Positions 39,984 to 47,074 are shown, counted from the stretch's first letter. The stretch: DNA of 64,000 nt from Tubiluchus corallicola (GCA_030141605.1 JAQGDQ010000061.1:669685-733684), one strand, 5' to 3'. The notes: generated by a model not told the origin, from the sequence alone. Numbers and translations are program-made.

Positions 39984-42900
39984 TGAATAGGAAAGTAACT
40001 AGTCTAATATGCATAAATCAATATCTATTTAAAGCGCAGAATAAAATTGTGTGTAAGATATAATACAATATACCGTCAAGCGGGATACAATGAAATGCAA
40101 TATAATGTTATGTCATGTATTTCATGCACAATATAATATACCAGATTAAGTTAATTTAATACTGGGCCTATACATTCAAATAGTTTCAAGCAGTTTGACG
40201 CTTTGCACTACTGTATACAACCCACATTTATTTGGACCCAAAAATACAACTTGTTTATGTATTTTCATATTATGCATAGCTGTGTAGTGTGTGATTATGT
40301 GATAAAAATTAATGCAAAATTTTCAATGAAATTCATTTAATATAACTTTATGATACATGTATTACAGTACATTACTGCGAATATGAATTAAAAAATTCAT
40401 AAATTCATCTGTCATTGACAAGATGGTTTAGTCTAGTGGTAACGCGTCAGTCCGCTTTCCGTCTGAGAGGTCGTGAGTTCGATACGACGTCCGGGAAATA
40501 GTTCTTTGAGCTAATGTTAATTGTTCATCCAAAGCCGACTTCAAATAAAGATTATTATTAAATAATAATAATAATTATTATTATTACTAAAAAATGAAAT
40601 GCAAGTCTGGTAGTGGTGACGGCATGATGGGATGTTATGGCATTTGATGACGATACAGAATCTACAACAATTAAAATTATTCCCATTACATGTCGAATAA
40701 ATGATGCATCAGAGATGCTATCAATGCAAGATCAATGGACCATTTACACGCATTTTCCATTAACAAAACACAAATTTCACCACATCAGATGATAGAAATG
40801 TACTCAAATGCCACTGCCATTAAGCAAAACACCACAATAAATGCATTGTTCTGCATGTGTAATGTTTTACAGCTATTTCTCGAGGGTGTTTGGATTATAA
40901 TGGATCCATTATTTTTATTACCACAAGCGACAATAAATTTAAAAATGCACAGACGACCTCCTTCATCCTCTGTATCTTGACCTAATTTTCACATGAACGG
41001 TTTTTTCGAAGGCGCCAATGGGATGCATTGCAAATCAAGTTATTTAGAACCACAGTCTACTGAATTTCACTGAGTAATATTAACTTTTAGTAGCACATTT
41101 ATATCATAGGTTGGAAATTACAAACTGCATGTAACATATCTTGTATACTAATACGTTATATACACTACAGTTCTGATTATAAATTTCTACTCTCTTTTAA
41201 CATTTATTAAAAAAATTGTTAAATCTATAGATACATTTTCATTTATTTTCAAGTATTCACTATTCACTTAAGCACTCGATTTAGTCAATTTTAATCTAAA
41301 TTTTACTTGTAAGTGTAGTTTGAAATGAGTGGGTATAAGCAAACCTACATTAACTTCGTGAAAAACGTGAAACTGATGCAGGAAATGTATTTAAAGTTTA
41401 TATGTTCAAAATGAGTTTCGTCGAAAGTGGTGCTGACAAGCCACTGGCATAGCAGTGTCTAGTTTCTTGTTGGATTCTGCTGTTTACCTGTTTCAAGGGC
41501 AGGTTTCTTGTATTTTAGAGTTCAACCTGGCCAGTGTCTACAATAGACGTAATGGGCATATGGTGATGAAGATGTTCAAAATGATTTACAGGGGAATTAT
41601 GAATAGTAAAAATGTACATCTTTAATTTTCTACAAATAAATACACTTTTCTAAAAAGTTCGCTGTAATTATTTACCTCCTACTGGTTAAATTAAGTTCGT
41701 CATTAGTGGATTATTTGCTAAAATGGTCGTTTCCTCAGCAGACAAGTAATTCAATAGTAATTTTCATCCGTGTAGACCGTATGATCTGATACTGATTACT
41801 ACTGGCGAACATAATCAGCAGGGCAGTCTTGATAACATAATGGCCAAGTTTAATCATTCCGAAATTGATGATTACATTTTTGCAATCATTTTAGAGGCAT
41901 TTGCATTGTAGACTGTACATAGATAGTGCAATCGCACGTGAAAGCGCTAATCAATGAGAGCCAAGCTACTTTCACATGTAATTGTAATTAAATACATAGA
42001 TGAAAAGAAAGAGAAAACCTCAGCGGACACTTTTATGGTAACAGAAAATAAGATGGATAAGGGACATGTGCTTGCTAAGATTTAATAAACACTTATTTGG
42101 AAACGAAAGCAATTTGGCAACCAGGAGTTGCAACGCATCGCGTACTAGATAAGTAGGACCAGATAAGCTCACTAACCTTAAATTTGCACATCTTTTTTGA
42201 CCAATTGTAGCTGCGATTTTGACATGAGATAAAAGTACATCCCATCCAAAATGAAACCCAACTGTTAGCTTTCTATAAGTCAGTTAACTACCCTTTAATT
42301 TAACCAGCTACATCGATGGTAAAGCACTCGAGACCCTAGTGGAAGAGTGCGACTCAACTTATCGACAGTAACAAGCTATATAACCTAGATTACCTAACCG
42401 AAAATCCATTTAGCGCTAGGCACTAATACAGAACTATGGCTTCACCCAAATAGCTTGCCGGAATTGAAGTTAATCGTGTGTCTTCAATTTTCACCCAGTT
42501 GCCCGGGTCTTCGTTACAGCTGAAAACTACATTACTGACGTTTAAGTATGTCATTTCCAAGGCTTCACTGCTGATCAGCATGTCCAGTACAAGGCTCACA
42601 CTGTGCTTCCCAAAGTCAGAAGTCTTGGAAGTCCTAATTTATCGACCCTTGTATAAACAACAGACACTGATAAATTAGATCCCGGTGCTGTTTAAAAGTA
42701 CAAGACCTTCGTCACACGATTCGTACTAGATGAAGTTAATTCTACCCCTGCTTTTATTTTGGATGGCGGTTCCATTCTCAGACAAGCTTACATCCTTTTC
42801 CGTCTCCCCAGTTTGTACTAATCGCGAATACTGTTACAAAAACGCCTGTTACGAATGATGGTTGCATGCTATCCGAAAATTTTTTTAGGCCTACAAATTT

Positions 42901-45900
42901 GTCGAGTCCGTCACACGGAAGGTTAAAAGCATCACGGGGCTGCCCCTGGTGGAAAAGTCAGTCGATTCTGGCATGGCTTTCAAGCGCTTCCCACACTTTT
43001 CCGTGACGAGAATTCGACTTATTGGTAAATGAAAGCAACGTGCGTCCGGCGGTGATGTTTTCACTAATATTTCGCATACAGCATGGCTAAAGGCGGTGCG
43101 TGGTCAGCCAAAACGCGAACTGTTTATCAACCATAATTCAGTTCCACATGAGCAAGCTATTTTGGAATTTCGCAGTCGTAGGTTAAACTGCAGACAGCTA
43201 GATTGATGAATTTATTAAGTTTTTCAGACTGAAAGATCAAAGTTCACATTCTTATGGAAGACTGTATGGAAGAATGTGCGATTTGTCTTATAAATTTGAC
43301 ACAATCACTGGCAGCGCAATACAAACTTGGCTGAAGTGTTCATAATCTTAGCAACACGCAACCAATTAGGGAAGTGATAACCGTATTTAAGAATTTTTAA
43401 ATTTGCCAGCTACTTTGCACGGGAAGTTTTTTAAGTTTTTTTCATCAAGCACTTAATTTATCTTATCAGATTTTCTTATCGAAAATCCTCGTTTTTGTTA
43501 AATTTAAATTTGTGTTCTAAATTATTTTGCTATTTTGCAGTTACTCTACACAGTATTTTACCTTTGTTATCGTACATATGATAACGTATAATATTGTTCA
43601 GTGCTCATTTTTATATGCATTAATTGTGCATATCACGACATAGATTTCATAAATTCAAAGTAAGAATTTTCAGTTAAGGATGCTAGGGCTTATTTGCTGT
43701 GAGGGTTAAACATTTTTAAATGCCTGCAGCCTAGTAATATCAACGGTATTACCAACATAATAATTTTGTTCTTACGATTTGTACATTTCATATATATATA
43801 GCCATGTTGTTTTTGTAACTTGGTCTGGCCTTACGAGTGTATAATATGCATAAATGACTAGGTTTTATCTGCATTAAATGTGGGTCAATTTATAACAAAT
43901 TAACGCACTTTATCTCTATCACTAAATAATGTCCGTACATGTTGCTAAAAGAACTTGCCAAGAAGCTAGCCAGGCACTACTTTTGTGACAGAATTTAAAA
44001 CTTATCTTTACAAAGAAGCCACTTCCCTTAATGAAAAATATAACATGGACAAAGTAATGGTTTTTGAGCTGACTTCTAGTGGTTTTTATATACACAAATA
44101 TTACAATTTTAGGCTTTATCTACAACAGTTAACAGCATACAGTGTACAGAGAACGCAGGCGTGTTAACTTTAGCTGGTTTATAGGTAATGTTACCTTATA
44201 ATATTTTTATATTAATTAATCTATATACTAATCCATATGTATTTGCAGGCTGCGTGTTTATTGCTTTTAATTTCTAATTCCTCGTTTGGTAATGTGTATG
44301 TATAGGCCGGCAATAAATGTGTTTATACGTTAGGATTTATGTATGTAAAATATATTTATCCATTTCAATGTTAATGCATTTTATTTTTTAAATATCTAAT
44401 AATTGCTAAAATTTTGTTTAGGGAGTGGGATTAGATGGCCGACTCAAACAGTCATCCCTCTTGGTAACAGTAGATTGCACTAGGGTAACATGACAAAAAA
44501 GTAAGCTAATGCCTGGGTGAGGTTATATATTACACAAGATCATGCCACTCCTTATACACATGTGTAACACACATGTAGCAACATCAGACTAATAATGTAT
44601 GTCACAAGTTCAAAATCAACCCAAGGCAGATCTCAAGATTTAGACAAGTTAGTCCGCTTTCTTGTGGCAAAAGGCAATTTAGTTAGTTTTGTTATGTGCA
44701 GACTAACAAGTTTTGAAAAAAGAGAACTTTTCTTTTTAAAGGTGCTAAATAAATTATTATGAGGAATGAATGTTACAAAGTCTTATCACAACACTATTAA
44801 CTAGAATGAGTGAAAAATGTATACAAGTGAAAACAAATATTAAAATAGTTCTAATAGATTACATACCGATCTGTCTTTTCCACCTACTAACAGCTGCATT
44901 AAGAGACAACACAAAGTTGTTAACAATGCATAGGTGAGTTGTTTATGCAATTATAATCATAAAGCAAAGTTTAGACTATAGCGACTACTGCACTTAAAAT
45001 TTCGAAAATCAATGTTAATGTTTATTATGTGAATTTGCACCAAGCTCTCATTGTATTAGTTAGGCAACTATTTGTGAAAATGAAATTGGGCTATAAATTT
45101 GAATTTGGAAGGTAAGAAAAGTGAAAGTAAGCTACAAACGAATTTTAGAACAGCAAAACTATTAATTTAGAACTGCAAAACCCTTTTCATTTATTTCAAA
45201 ATAAGTTACCAACTTTGGAGACTCCACACACATCAATCCATACCCTATATACGTCTTCACACATACACAAAACATCGTACGAGCAAGCACATGCATGTAC
45301 ATTAACTCATAGGTAACATAATCAATCAAACATCAAATTAGCTTTAATAAATAAAAGGAGCAAAAGGTCTTTAAATACCAACCTTTTGGCATCTGATGGC
45401 ATCACCAGGTAACCACTGAATGGCCACCCCATTTCCTTCGAAACATTCTCTAATGTTCTGTGTGAACATCATGCGTATATATTTCAAAGGGTACACACAC
45501 AAAGCCGACTGATCGGTCGGGATATCGGTATATTCCAGATCGGGGGTGCGTTGTAAACTCTTCGAGAACACCACAAAGAGCACATCATCTTCAGCAGACA
45601 TATTCAACGAGTAGAACTTGCTAAAACTCTTTGCTAGATCTACTCCTGCTCTGCCCACATAGCCAGCATTGGCAAGGTTATACTCTCCACACTGCAATGG
45701 CACTTCCGTGAAAGACCAATAATTCTTATCCCGCTCACAAATGCGCACAAGTTTTGATATAAATGGACTACTGGAATCAGGCGTGGATGACACCTTCATT
45801 CCTTGCACTGTTAGCAAATAACTAAAACCGTCAGAACTGAAACCGTATTTGTAATGTATAGGATACAACCTACGCACGTCTTTATTGAATATGGAAAGAG

Positions 45901-46582
45901 ATGATTTAGAAGATATACCCGTGTAAATGAGCTCAAATAATGAGTCGGGCTCAAGGGACCGACTGCTAACTTGTGGAACTAATTCTCGATAATCAACCTT
46001 CGGTTCAGACCCAGTTGAAGTATAACTGGTACCTACCACAAGCACCTGATTAGTTTTTTGAGGAGAAAATGTACTTGAGGGACCAGGTGCAATAAATGCA
46101 ACTGTTGACGCTGTTTTATTGTTGGCAGCGATATAGTACCATTCATCACCCTCTTTTGGGTACAGTTTTTCTGATATATTTCGTAAGCTGCGAACTTCAC
46201 ATACACCTTGGAATAAAGTACCACACACTAAGAGGCGATCTCTTTCCTTGTCTATCACAAGAACTTTGTTGTAGTTATCTGTGGGCACTCTAACCTTATC
46301 ACACGGTCCCTTTCCAGGACACTCAGCGTTGTCAGAGTGCGGACCGGTCTCGATGGACAACCTTTTCCGCAAATTTTCACTGAGTTCAAAAAGCCGATTC
46401 TTCGCACCAATAAACAGTCGCCCATTGGTCGTGTCTTGGGCCATGTGACTGAATTCATGGGTTTCATCCGAAAAGGAGTTCACAATTACATCGGCCTGAC
46501 ACTGCCGAATGAGAAACGAAAGGACAATCAGCAGTGCCATCCAGTGAAGGATTAGATAATCTTTTGTGATCATCCTCATCAT
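3784..46582 (-). CDS. PLXNA: Plexin A-like semaphorin receptor, whole gene (33 coding exons)
   Basis: Single-pass receptor for semaphorins. In known plexins, ligand binding to the Sema domain drives dimerisation and activates the cytoplasmic GAP, which inactivates Rap and controls adhesion and axon guidance. The exons listed separately join to 5856 nt (1951 residues plus TGA), close to the usual plexin A length. Order: signal peptide 1-30; Sema about 33-505; PSI1 about 515-560; PSI2 about 672-711; PSI3 about 840-885; IPT1-4 about 890-1255; membrane segment about 1281-1307; juxtamembrane helix about 1310-1345; GAP part 1 about 1385-1500; Rho-GTPase-binding domain about 1505-1640; GAP part 2 about 1711-1930. 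The paired arginines R1473-R1474 and R1802 match the conserved GAP arginines of the family. The tail ([25 protein letters not shown]) reads as A rather than B type. All introns are GT-AG and phases agree throughout. Confidence 0.96.
4631..4873 (-). repeat. tRNA-derived SINE with (ATT)n tail
   Basis: On the minus strand the head (4873 to about 4795) has an A box-like TAGCTCAATAGCAG (4846-4859) and a B box-like GTGTTCAACTCCC (4804-4816). The body ends in CAAAATTATTATTATTATC (tail at 4631-4649). The acceptor stem does not pair, so it is a SINE and not a tRNA gene. Lies in the 1.3-kb intron between plexin exons 32 and 33. Confidence 0.7.
5291..5366 (-). CDS. PLXNA: Plexin exon 32: GAP part 2, late helix
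   Basis: Residues 1869-1894. [25 protein letters not shown] matches the A-I-S-D-Q-D-M-N-A helix of plexin A. The acceptor TTTGCAG supplies the third base of a Lys codon; donor GTAGGT, phase 0. Confidence 0.96.
6239..6451 (-). CDS. PLXNA: Plexin exon 31: GAP second arginine and core
   Basis: Residues 1798-1869. [20 protein letters not shown] carries R1802, equivalent to the other conserved GAP arginine. Continues [15 protein letters not shown] and [17 protein letters not shown], diagnostic for A-type plexins. Donor AA|GTATGT, phase 2. Confidence 0.98.
7150..7319 (-). CDS. PLXNA: Plexin exon 30: GAP part 2
   Basis: Residues 1742-1798. [15 protein letters not shown] and [13 protein letters not shown], then HTWKSN; all are near-identical in plexin A proteins. 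Donor AG|GTAGTT, phase 2. Confidence 0.97.
7491..7909. mobile_element. MITE copy A (419 bp)
   Basis: Ends are inverted: TCATATCTCGGTTTG at the left and GCAAGCGGAGATATGA at the right. Both flanks of the copy match the copy at 12441-12588 (for example ATCGGAAGAA near the left end and CAAATTCGGACCGACATCTC near the right). The central part is unique to this copy. Lies in the intron between exons 29 and 30. Confidence 0.65.
7988..8080 (-). CDS. PLXNA: Plexin exon 29: entry to GAP part 2
   Basis: Residues 1711-1741, 31 codons, phase 0 to 0. [15 protein letters not shown] is the invariant start of the second GAP half. Lies 76 bp left of a MITE copy's right end (7909). Donor GTAACA. Confidence 0.96.
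8566..8687 (-). CDS. PLXNA: Plexin exon 28: variable linker
   Basis: Residues 1670-1710. Mostly Ser/Thr/Pro ([14 protein letters not shown]), a plexin A-type linker that resumes conservation at KYWHL (W-H-L-V/M in relatives). Donor TTA|GTATGC, phase 0. Confidence 0.93.
9223..9432 (-). CDS. PLXNA: Plexin exon 27: end of Rho-binding domain and linker
   Basis: Residues 1600-1670. [31 protein letters not shown] and LALVPKQ are clear plexin landmarks, followed by a Ser-rich linker ([15 protein letters not shown]). A short (GT)n run lies just before the acceptor on the coding strand. Confidence 0.96.
9970..10132 (-). CDS. PLXNA: Plexin exon 26: Rho-GTPase-binding domain
   Basis: Residues 1546-1600. 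Ubiquitin-like fold segment with [31 protein letters not shown], matching the V-K-x-L-x-C-D-T-x-x-Q-x-K-E-K pattern. Ends phase 1 (G) before GTAATT; exon 27 adds AA to make Glu of DLEW. Confidence 0.96.
10744..10890 (-). CDS. PLXNA: Plexin exon 25: GAP to Rho-binding domain junction
   Basis: Residues 1497-1545, phase 0 to 0. [24 protein letters not shown], then [18 protein letters not shown]; the last motif opens the Rho-GTPase-binding domain in all plexins. Confidence 0.97.
11115..11390. repeat. Degenerate tandem repeat, unit about 35-60 bp
   Basis: Five to six loose copies of a CTTGATACAAAGAATATGAAAC-like word (starting near 11119, 11177, 11215, 11250, 11288, 11354) separated by variable TC-rich spacers. 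In the intron between exons 24 and 25. Confidence 0.5.
11618..11762 (-). CDS. PLXNA: Plexin exon 24: GAP arginine pair
   Basis: Residues 1448-1496. [20 protein letters not shown] carries R1473-R1474, the paired arginines that act in plexin GAP catalysis in characterised members. The rest ([10 protein letters not shown]) is a conserved helix. Donor AGG|GTAAGT, phase 0. Confidence 0.97.
12075..12265 (-). CDS. PLXNA: Plexin exon 23: GAP part 1
   Basis: Residues 1385-1448. Contains [20 protein letters not shown] and [17 protein letters not shown], matching the helices of the first GAP half (F-I-x-T-L-E, F-S-M-x-D-R, N-V-A-S-L-I-M). Ends phase 2 before GTAAGT. Confidence 0.97.
12441..12588. mobile_element. 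MITE copy B (about 148 bp), same family as copy A
   Basis: Inverted ends GGTCTGCCAGACAAAG and CTTTTGTCTGGCAAACC. Shares both outer parts with 7491-7909 but lacks its centre, so it is either a deletion derivative or the shorter founding form. In the intron between exons 22 and 23. Confidence 0.65.
12613..12752 (-). CDS. PLXNA: Plexin exon 22: start of the cytoplasmic GAP region
   Basis: Residues 1338-1384. [28 protein letters not shown] and [12 protein letters not shown] match one of the most conserved cytoplasmic blocks of plexins (F-A-E-L-Q-T-D, G-I-P-F-L-x-Y-R, D-H-P-V-L). Donor GTAAGA, phase 0. Confidence 0.97.
13001..13119. repeat. Tandem duplication, 59-bp unit, two copies
   Basis: 13001-13059 and 13060-13119 both read TAATTTT.G.TACACTCATTAATGTAA and end CATAGTTCATTCAAAATTG, with few differences. 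Intronic, between exons 21 and 22. Confidence 0.85.
13278..13521 (-). CDS. PLXNA: Plexin exon 21: membrane segment and juxtamembrane helix
   Basis: Residues 1257-1338. A short extracellular piece ([18 protein letters not shown]) precedes an about 27-residue hydrophobic helix (1281-1307) ending in AYRYQ. Then [26 protein letters not shown] follows, the family's coiled-coil juxtamembrane helix. Positive charge after the helix sets the inside orientation. Ends phase 1 before GTAATG. Confidence 0.97.
13845..14018 (-). CDS. PLXNA: Plexin exon 20: IPT4 end and stalk
   Basis: Residues 1199-1256, phase 0 to 0. Carries four cysteines (NLCEVC, DSC, LNC) of IPT4, then a Pro-rich polar stretch ([16 protein letters not shown]) that looks less conserved. 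Donor GTAATG. Confidence 0.92.
14523..14681 (-). CDS. PLXNA: Plexin exon 19: IPT4, first part
   Basis: Residues 1146-1198, phase 0 to 0. [10 protein letters not shown] matches the L-G-F-x-M-D-x-V plexin landmark, and [12 protein letters not shown] the Y-Y-P-D/N-P segment that opens IPT4. Donor AGT|GTAAGT. Confidence 0.96.
15177..15254 (-). CDS. PLXNA: Plexin exon 18: end of IPT3
   Basis: Residues 1120-1145, 26 codons, phase 0 to 0. [15 protein letters not shown] provides the C...M-x-C-x-S-P ending of IPT3. A symmetric exon: skipping it would keep the frame. Confidence 0.93.
15889..15982 (-). CDS. PLXNA: Plexin exon 17: IPT3 core
   Basis: Residues 1088-1119. [19 protein letters not shown] corresponds to the S-G-G-T/V-x-I-x-V-x-G-x-x-L strand pair of IPT3. 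Two donors are possible; GTAAGT after ATC AGT is both consensus and the one that keeps phase 0 with exon 18. Confidence 0.93.
16669..16839 (-). CDS. PLXNA: Plexin exon 16: IPT2 end and IPT3 start
   Basis: Residues 1031-1088. Encodes AECVTSEA, then [37 protein letters not shown]. The Y-K-x-D-P join between IPT2 and IPT3 is typical. Phase 2 in and out. Confidence 0.94.
17573..17718 (-). CDS. PLXNA: Plexin exon 15: IPT2, first part
   Basis: Residues 983-1031. [19 protein letters not shown] is an IPT opening, followed by [11 protein letters not shown] and LGCRVI, equivalent to the G-x-H-L-N-A-G-S landmark of plexin IPT2. Ends phase 2 (AG) before GTAATT. Confidence 0.96.
18158..18269 (-). CDS. 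PLXNA: Plexin exon 14: IPT1, second part
   Basis: Residues 945-982. IVCKTK supplies the second IPT cysteine, RFKVVIRR a beta strand, and SPFKFV closes the module. Donor GTG|GTTAGT, phase 0. The upstream 424-bp intron carries a degenerate minisatellite (18331-18532). Confidence 0.94.
18331..18532. repeat. Degenerate minisatellite, unit 28-30 bp
   Basis: Copies of AAGTGACAATGTGACACATT plus TC-rich filler start at 18331, 18361, 18391, 18419, 18474 and 18504. The intron between plexin exons 13 and 14 is 424 bp and about half of it is this array. Confidence 0.8.
18694..18845 (-). CDS. PLXNA: Plexin exon 13: IPT1, first part
   Basis: Residues 895-945. [21 protein letters not shown] is the canonical IPT opening (P-x-x-G-P-x-x-G-G-T). 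Then [16 protein letters not shown], with the C-P...Y-I pattern of plexin IPT1. Ends phase 2 before GTAAGT. Confidence 0.96.
19100..19275 (-). CDS. PLXNA: Plexin exon 12: PSI3
   Basis: Residues 836-894. TVYKC starts PSI3, followed by [17 protein letters not shown] and KCKTKETC with PSI cysteine spacing. It ends CPNPTIEE, leading into IPT1. Phase 2 bases TT complete an Ile with exon 11; donor GTGAGT, phase 0. Confidence 0.96.
19818..19920 (-). CDS. PLXNA: Plexin exon 11: end of Ig-like spacer
   Basis: Residues 802-836. Encodes [10 protein letters not shown] and ends LDNPKNIK, matching the I-D-N-P-x-N-I signature just before PSI3. Donor AAAA|GTAAAT, phase 1. Confidence 0.94.
20224..20327. repeat. 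Direct repeat, 40 bp, 64-bp spacing
   Basis: An identical 40-bp word (starts TTAAAATGAATATTGATTCA, ends TTATTCAAGCAT) occurs at 20224-20263 and 20288-20327. Intronic, between exons 10 and 11. Confidence 0.9.
20586..20714 (-). CDS. PLXNA: Plexin exon 10: Ig-like spacer
   Basis: Residues 759-801, 43 codons, phase 0 to 0. Contains [18 protein letters not shown] and SADIKCGWF, the two cysteine-bearing strands of the spacer module. The intron before it is only 116 bp, the shortest in the gene. Confidence 0.94.
20831..20956 (-). CDS. PLXNA: Plexin exon 9: spacer after PSI2
   Basis: Residues 717-758, 42 codons, phase 0 to 0. The motif DFCPQI corresponds to the plexin DCPQI landmark that opens the domain between PSI2 and PSI3. 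Acceptor TTACAG, donor GTCAGT. Confidence 0.95.
21297..21544. repeat. 124-bp tandem duplication across the exon 8 splice donor
   Basis: Two adjacent copies (21297-21420, 21421-21544) with about a dozen differences. The right copy contains the last 16 bases of plexin exon 8 and its working donor (GTTAGT). The left copy, downstream in the transcript, carries the same exon end (21405-21420), but its donor reads GTTGGA. Confidence 0.9.
21529..21643 (-). CDS. PLXNA: Plexin exon 8: PSI2
   Basis: Residues 678-716. PSI2 with C-x2-[14 protein letters not shown] and a final cysteine in SYCRD; the H-x-C-T-H-D string is typical of plexin PSI2. Two donors are possible. GTTAGT after AGT gives phase 0, as exon 9 requires, while the GTGTTA three bases earlier would break the frame. 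The last 16 bases and the donor lie inside a 124-bp tandem duplication (see 21297-21544). Confidence 0.93.
22422..22515 (-). CDS. PLXNA: Plexin exon 7: spacer into PSI2
   Basis: Residues 647-678. Encodes [27 protein letters not shown]-x-x-Y-D-C marks the last strand before PSI2 in plexins. Acceptor ATTCTAG, donor GTATGT, phase 1 in and phase 2 out, both matching neighbours. Confidence 0.94.
23095..23281 (-). CDS. PLXNA: Plexin exon 6: linker domain before PSI2
   Basis: Residues 585-647. Starts [11 protein letters not shown] after TTTTTTTCAG. Contains C-x-F and the family segment VKCRTP followed by LAPIPYGE. This is the Ig-like spacer between PSI1 and PSI2. Ends phase 1 (GAA C) before GTAAGT. 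Confidence 0.95.
23828..23957 (-). CDS. PLXNA: Plexin exon 5: end of PSI1 and linker
   Basis: Residues 541-584. One base completes the codon left by exon 4, then 43 codons begin [10 protein letters not shown], finishing PSI1 and entering the beta-rich linker ([10 protein letters not shown]). Ends phase 0 before a consensus GTAAGT. Confidence 0.95.
25128..25228 (-). CDS. PLXNA: Plexin exon 4: start of PSI1
   Basis: Residues 508-541. Encodes VSKVVVRDC and the PSI core [17 protein letters not shown], with the C-x2-C and D-P-x-C-G-W-C spacing diagnostic for PSI modules. Ends in phase 2 (AA before GTAAGC), completed as Lys by exon 5. The next intron is 1170 bp. Confidence 0.97.
25229..27545 (-). 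other. Plexin intron 3 (2.3 kb)
   Basis: AT-rich, no nested gene seen. Contains an alternating purine-pyrimidine CA/CG tract at 27361-27410, only about 135 bp downstream (in the transcript) of exon 3. Confidence 0.8.
27361..27410. repeat. CA/CG alternating microsatellite
   Basis: Alternating pyrimidine-purine through 27361-27374 and again, unbroken, for 36 bp through 27375-27410, including a GCGCGCGCGC core. Such sequence can adopt Z-DNA under supercoiling. Confidence 0.85.
27546..27674 (-). CDS. PLXNA: Plexin exon 3: last Sema blade
   Basis: Residues 465-507, 43 codons, phase 0 to 0. Includes [24 protein letters not shown], matching the plexin pattern (P-I-L-x-D-M-x-L, then Y-x-M-T/S-x-x-Q) that closes the propeller. 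The acceptor has a run of seven T before AG. The donor CAG|GTCAGC departs from the GTRAGT consensus. Confidence 0.95.
28928..28966. repeat. Perfect 14-bp-arm inverted repeat
   Basis: ATTACCCCATTATA (28928-28941) and its exact reverse complement (28953-28966) around an 11-base loop. Too short for a microRNA precursor. Intronic. Confidence 0.85.
32755..32900 (-). repeat. Probable tRNA-like SINE remnant(s)
   Basis: On the minus strand, a B box-like GGGTTCAAATCCCGA (32760-32776 region) and a second tRNA-like piece (GTAGTTCAGTCTCTG, near 32838-32852) lie close together. Degraded. Confidence 0.35.
33929..33984. repeat. (AG)n microsatellite
   Basis: More than 25 near-perfect AG units, inside a longer purine-rich strand (33857-33986). 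Confidence 0.95.
36520..36816 (+). CDS. Possible small intronic gene or relic, 98 codons, unrecognised
   Basis: Open from ATG to TAA in the second plexin intron, opposite strand. The first half (residues 1-66) is basic and then heptad-like with many Leu and Glu ([27 protein letters not shown]). The second half is hydrophobic ([20 protein letters not shown]). An AATAAA (36812-36817) overlaps the stop, and a TATGCAG just upstream (near 36486-36492) could be an acceptor. The first half could be the tail of a transposon-associated DNA-binding protein. No family recognised, and it may be chance. Confidence 0.2.
   Translation: MPRTKQKPLVLTNTKATVHEIMLLQVQLLKENLLQEKAEECLLENYMSETIKLQSLQFLFELSITSLRVCIVFSFVIYSSVFNVLYLYTVMRSDDKQK
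38465..38656 (-). CDS. PLXNA: Plexin exon 2: late Sema blades
   Basis: Residues 401-464, phase 0 at both ends. Begins [10 protein letters not shown] after a TTTTCAG acceptor and ends GTGDGKLKK before GTGAGT. The block with [17 protein letters not shown] is the classic penultimate Sema blade, which in plexins reads FxGTxxGxxxK. It sits alone between introns of 6.7 and 10.8 kb. Confidence 0.96.
39929..39982. repeat. (AAT)n microsatellite
   Basis: About 17 units with a small AAC interruption near the left end. Could be a SINE tail, but I see no SINE body next to it. Confidence 0.9.
40421..40588 (+). repeat. tRNA-derived SINE with (ATT)n tail
   Basis: A box TGGTTTAGTCTAGTGG (40424-40439), B box GTGAGTTCGATACG (40473-40486), a short body (AAAGCCGACTTCAAATAAAG), then an ATT/AAT tail (40550-40588). 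Complete-looking at about 170 bp. Its head resembles the one at 47075-47180 on the other strand. Confidence 0.75.
45383..46582 (-). CDS. PLXNA: Plexin exon 1 of the coding sequence: signal peptide and most of Sema
   Basis: Residues 1-400. The start is a double ATG (46582 and 46579) followed by a hydrophobic signal peptide ending QCQA at residue 30. The rest is Sema propeller, with the family's typical stretches [11 protein letters not shown] and [14 protein letters not shown] and many paired cysteines ([18 protein letters not shown]). One 1.2-kb exon holding most of Sema is also the arrangement in vertebrate PLXNA genes. The donor is AAG|GTTGGT, weak at +3 and +4. Reading on gives three codons and then TAA. 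The exon continues to the right as 5' UTR to 46605, where a TTTTAG acceptor shows that an upstream non-coding exon exists. Confidence 0.97.
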
Positions 46583-46605
46583 TGCGCATTTCTTAATTTT
46601 TTTAT
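46583..46605 (-). other. 5' UTR part of the first coding exon, with an upstream ATG
   Basis: Between the polypyrimidine acceptor (AG at 46606-46607, read on the minus strand) and the start codon there are 23 nt. They contain an ATG at 46589, out of frame with the plexin start and overlapping it. The upstream UTR exon itself was not identified. Confidence 0.6.
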
Positions 46606-47074
46606 CTAAAACAAATACAGAAAATTAATAAATCATAAGTTTACATACAGTAGTACCAAGTAAATCTCGTTTGTCAGTAATTCAAATTCAGAAACAGCTA
46701 CATGACATATATCTGTTATTCAAACAAAAACACAATAATAGCAGTGTTAAAGTGTCATTTCATCGCAGAAAATTGAAATTTTGCACAACTGCATAAAATA
46801 ACTGTTTTAACACAAATAATGATGGCTTTGGTTTAAAATGAAAAATTGATCTCAACTGGCTAAGCTGTTGACAGACATGACAGTTTACTAAACTAAAGTA
46901 GGACTATTGATGTGATGACAATATTACCCACTTGTAAATATATATATATATATATGTGCACTAATAAAACTGCTATCGGATAGAAGACTTAAGTAACAAA
47001 ACCAGTGACAGTCAGTGAAGATAATGCTGAGCACTTATATTCCAGATGGCTGCACAGCTTGACAAAGTCAAAGA

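Larger units (their letters stand above)
38657..45382 (-). other. Plexin intron 1 of the coding region (6.7 kb)
   Basis: Lies between the Sema exons. Holds an (AAT)n microsatellite near 39.93-39.98 kb and a tRNA-derived SINE at 40421-40588. The block 42.3-43.2 kb is less AT-rich but I see no coding pattern or recognisable motif in it. No nested gene recognised. Confidence 0.8.

Noticed and set aside
40421-40495. tRNA gene on the plus strand
   Set aside because: Same reasons: no paired acceptor stem, SINE body and ATT tail follow.
46096-46555. Several plus- and minus-strand frames of 63-72 codons
   Set aside because: Shadows of the large Sema exon in other frames.
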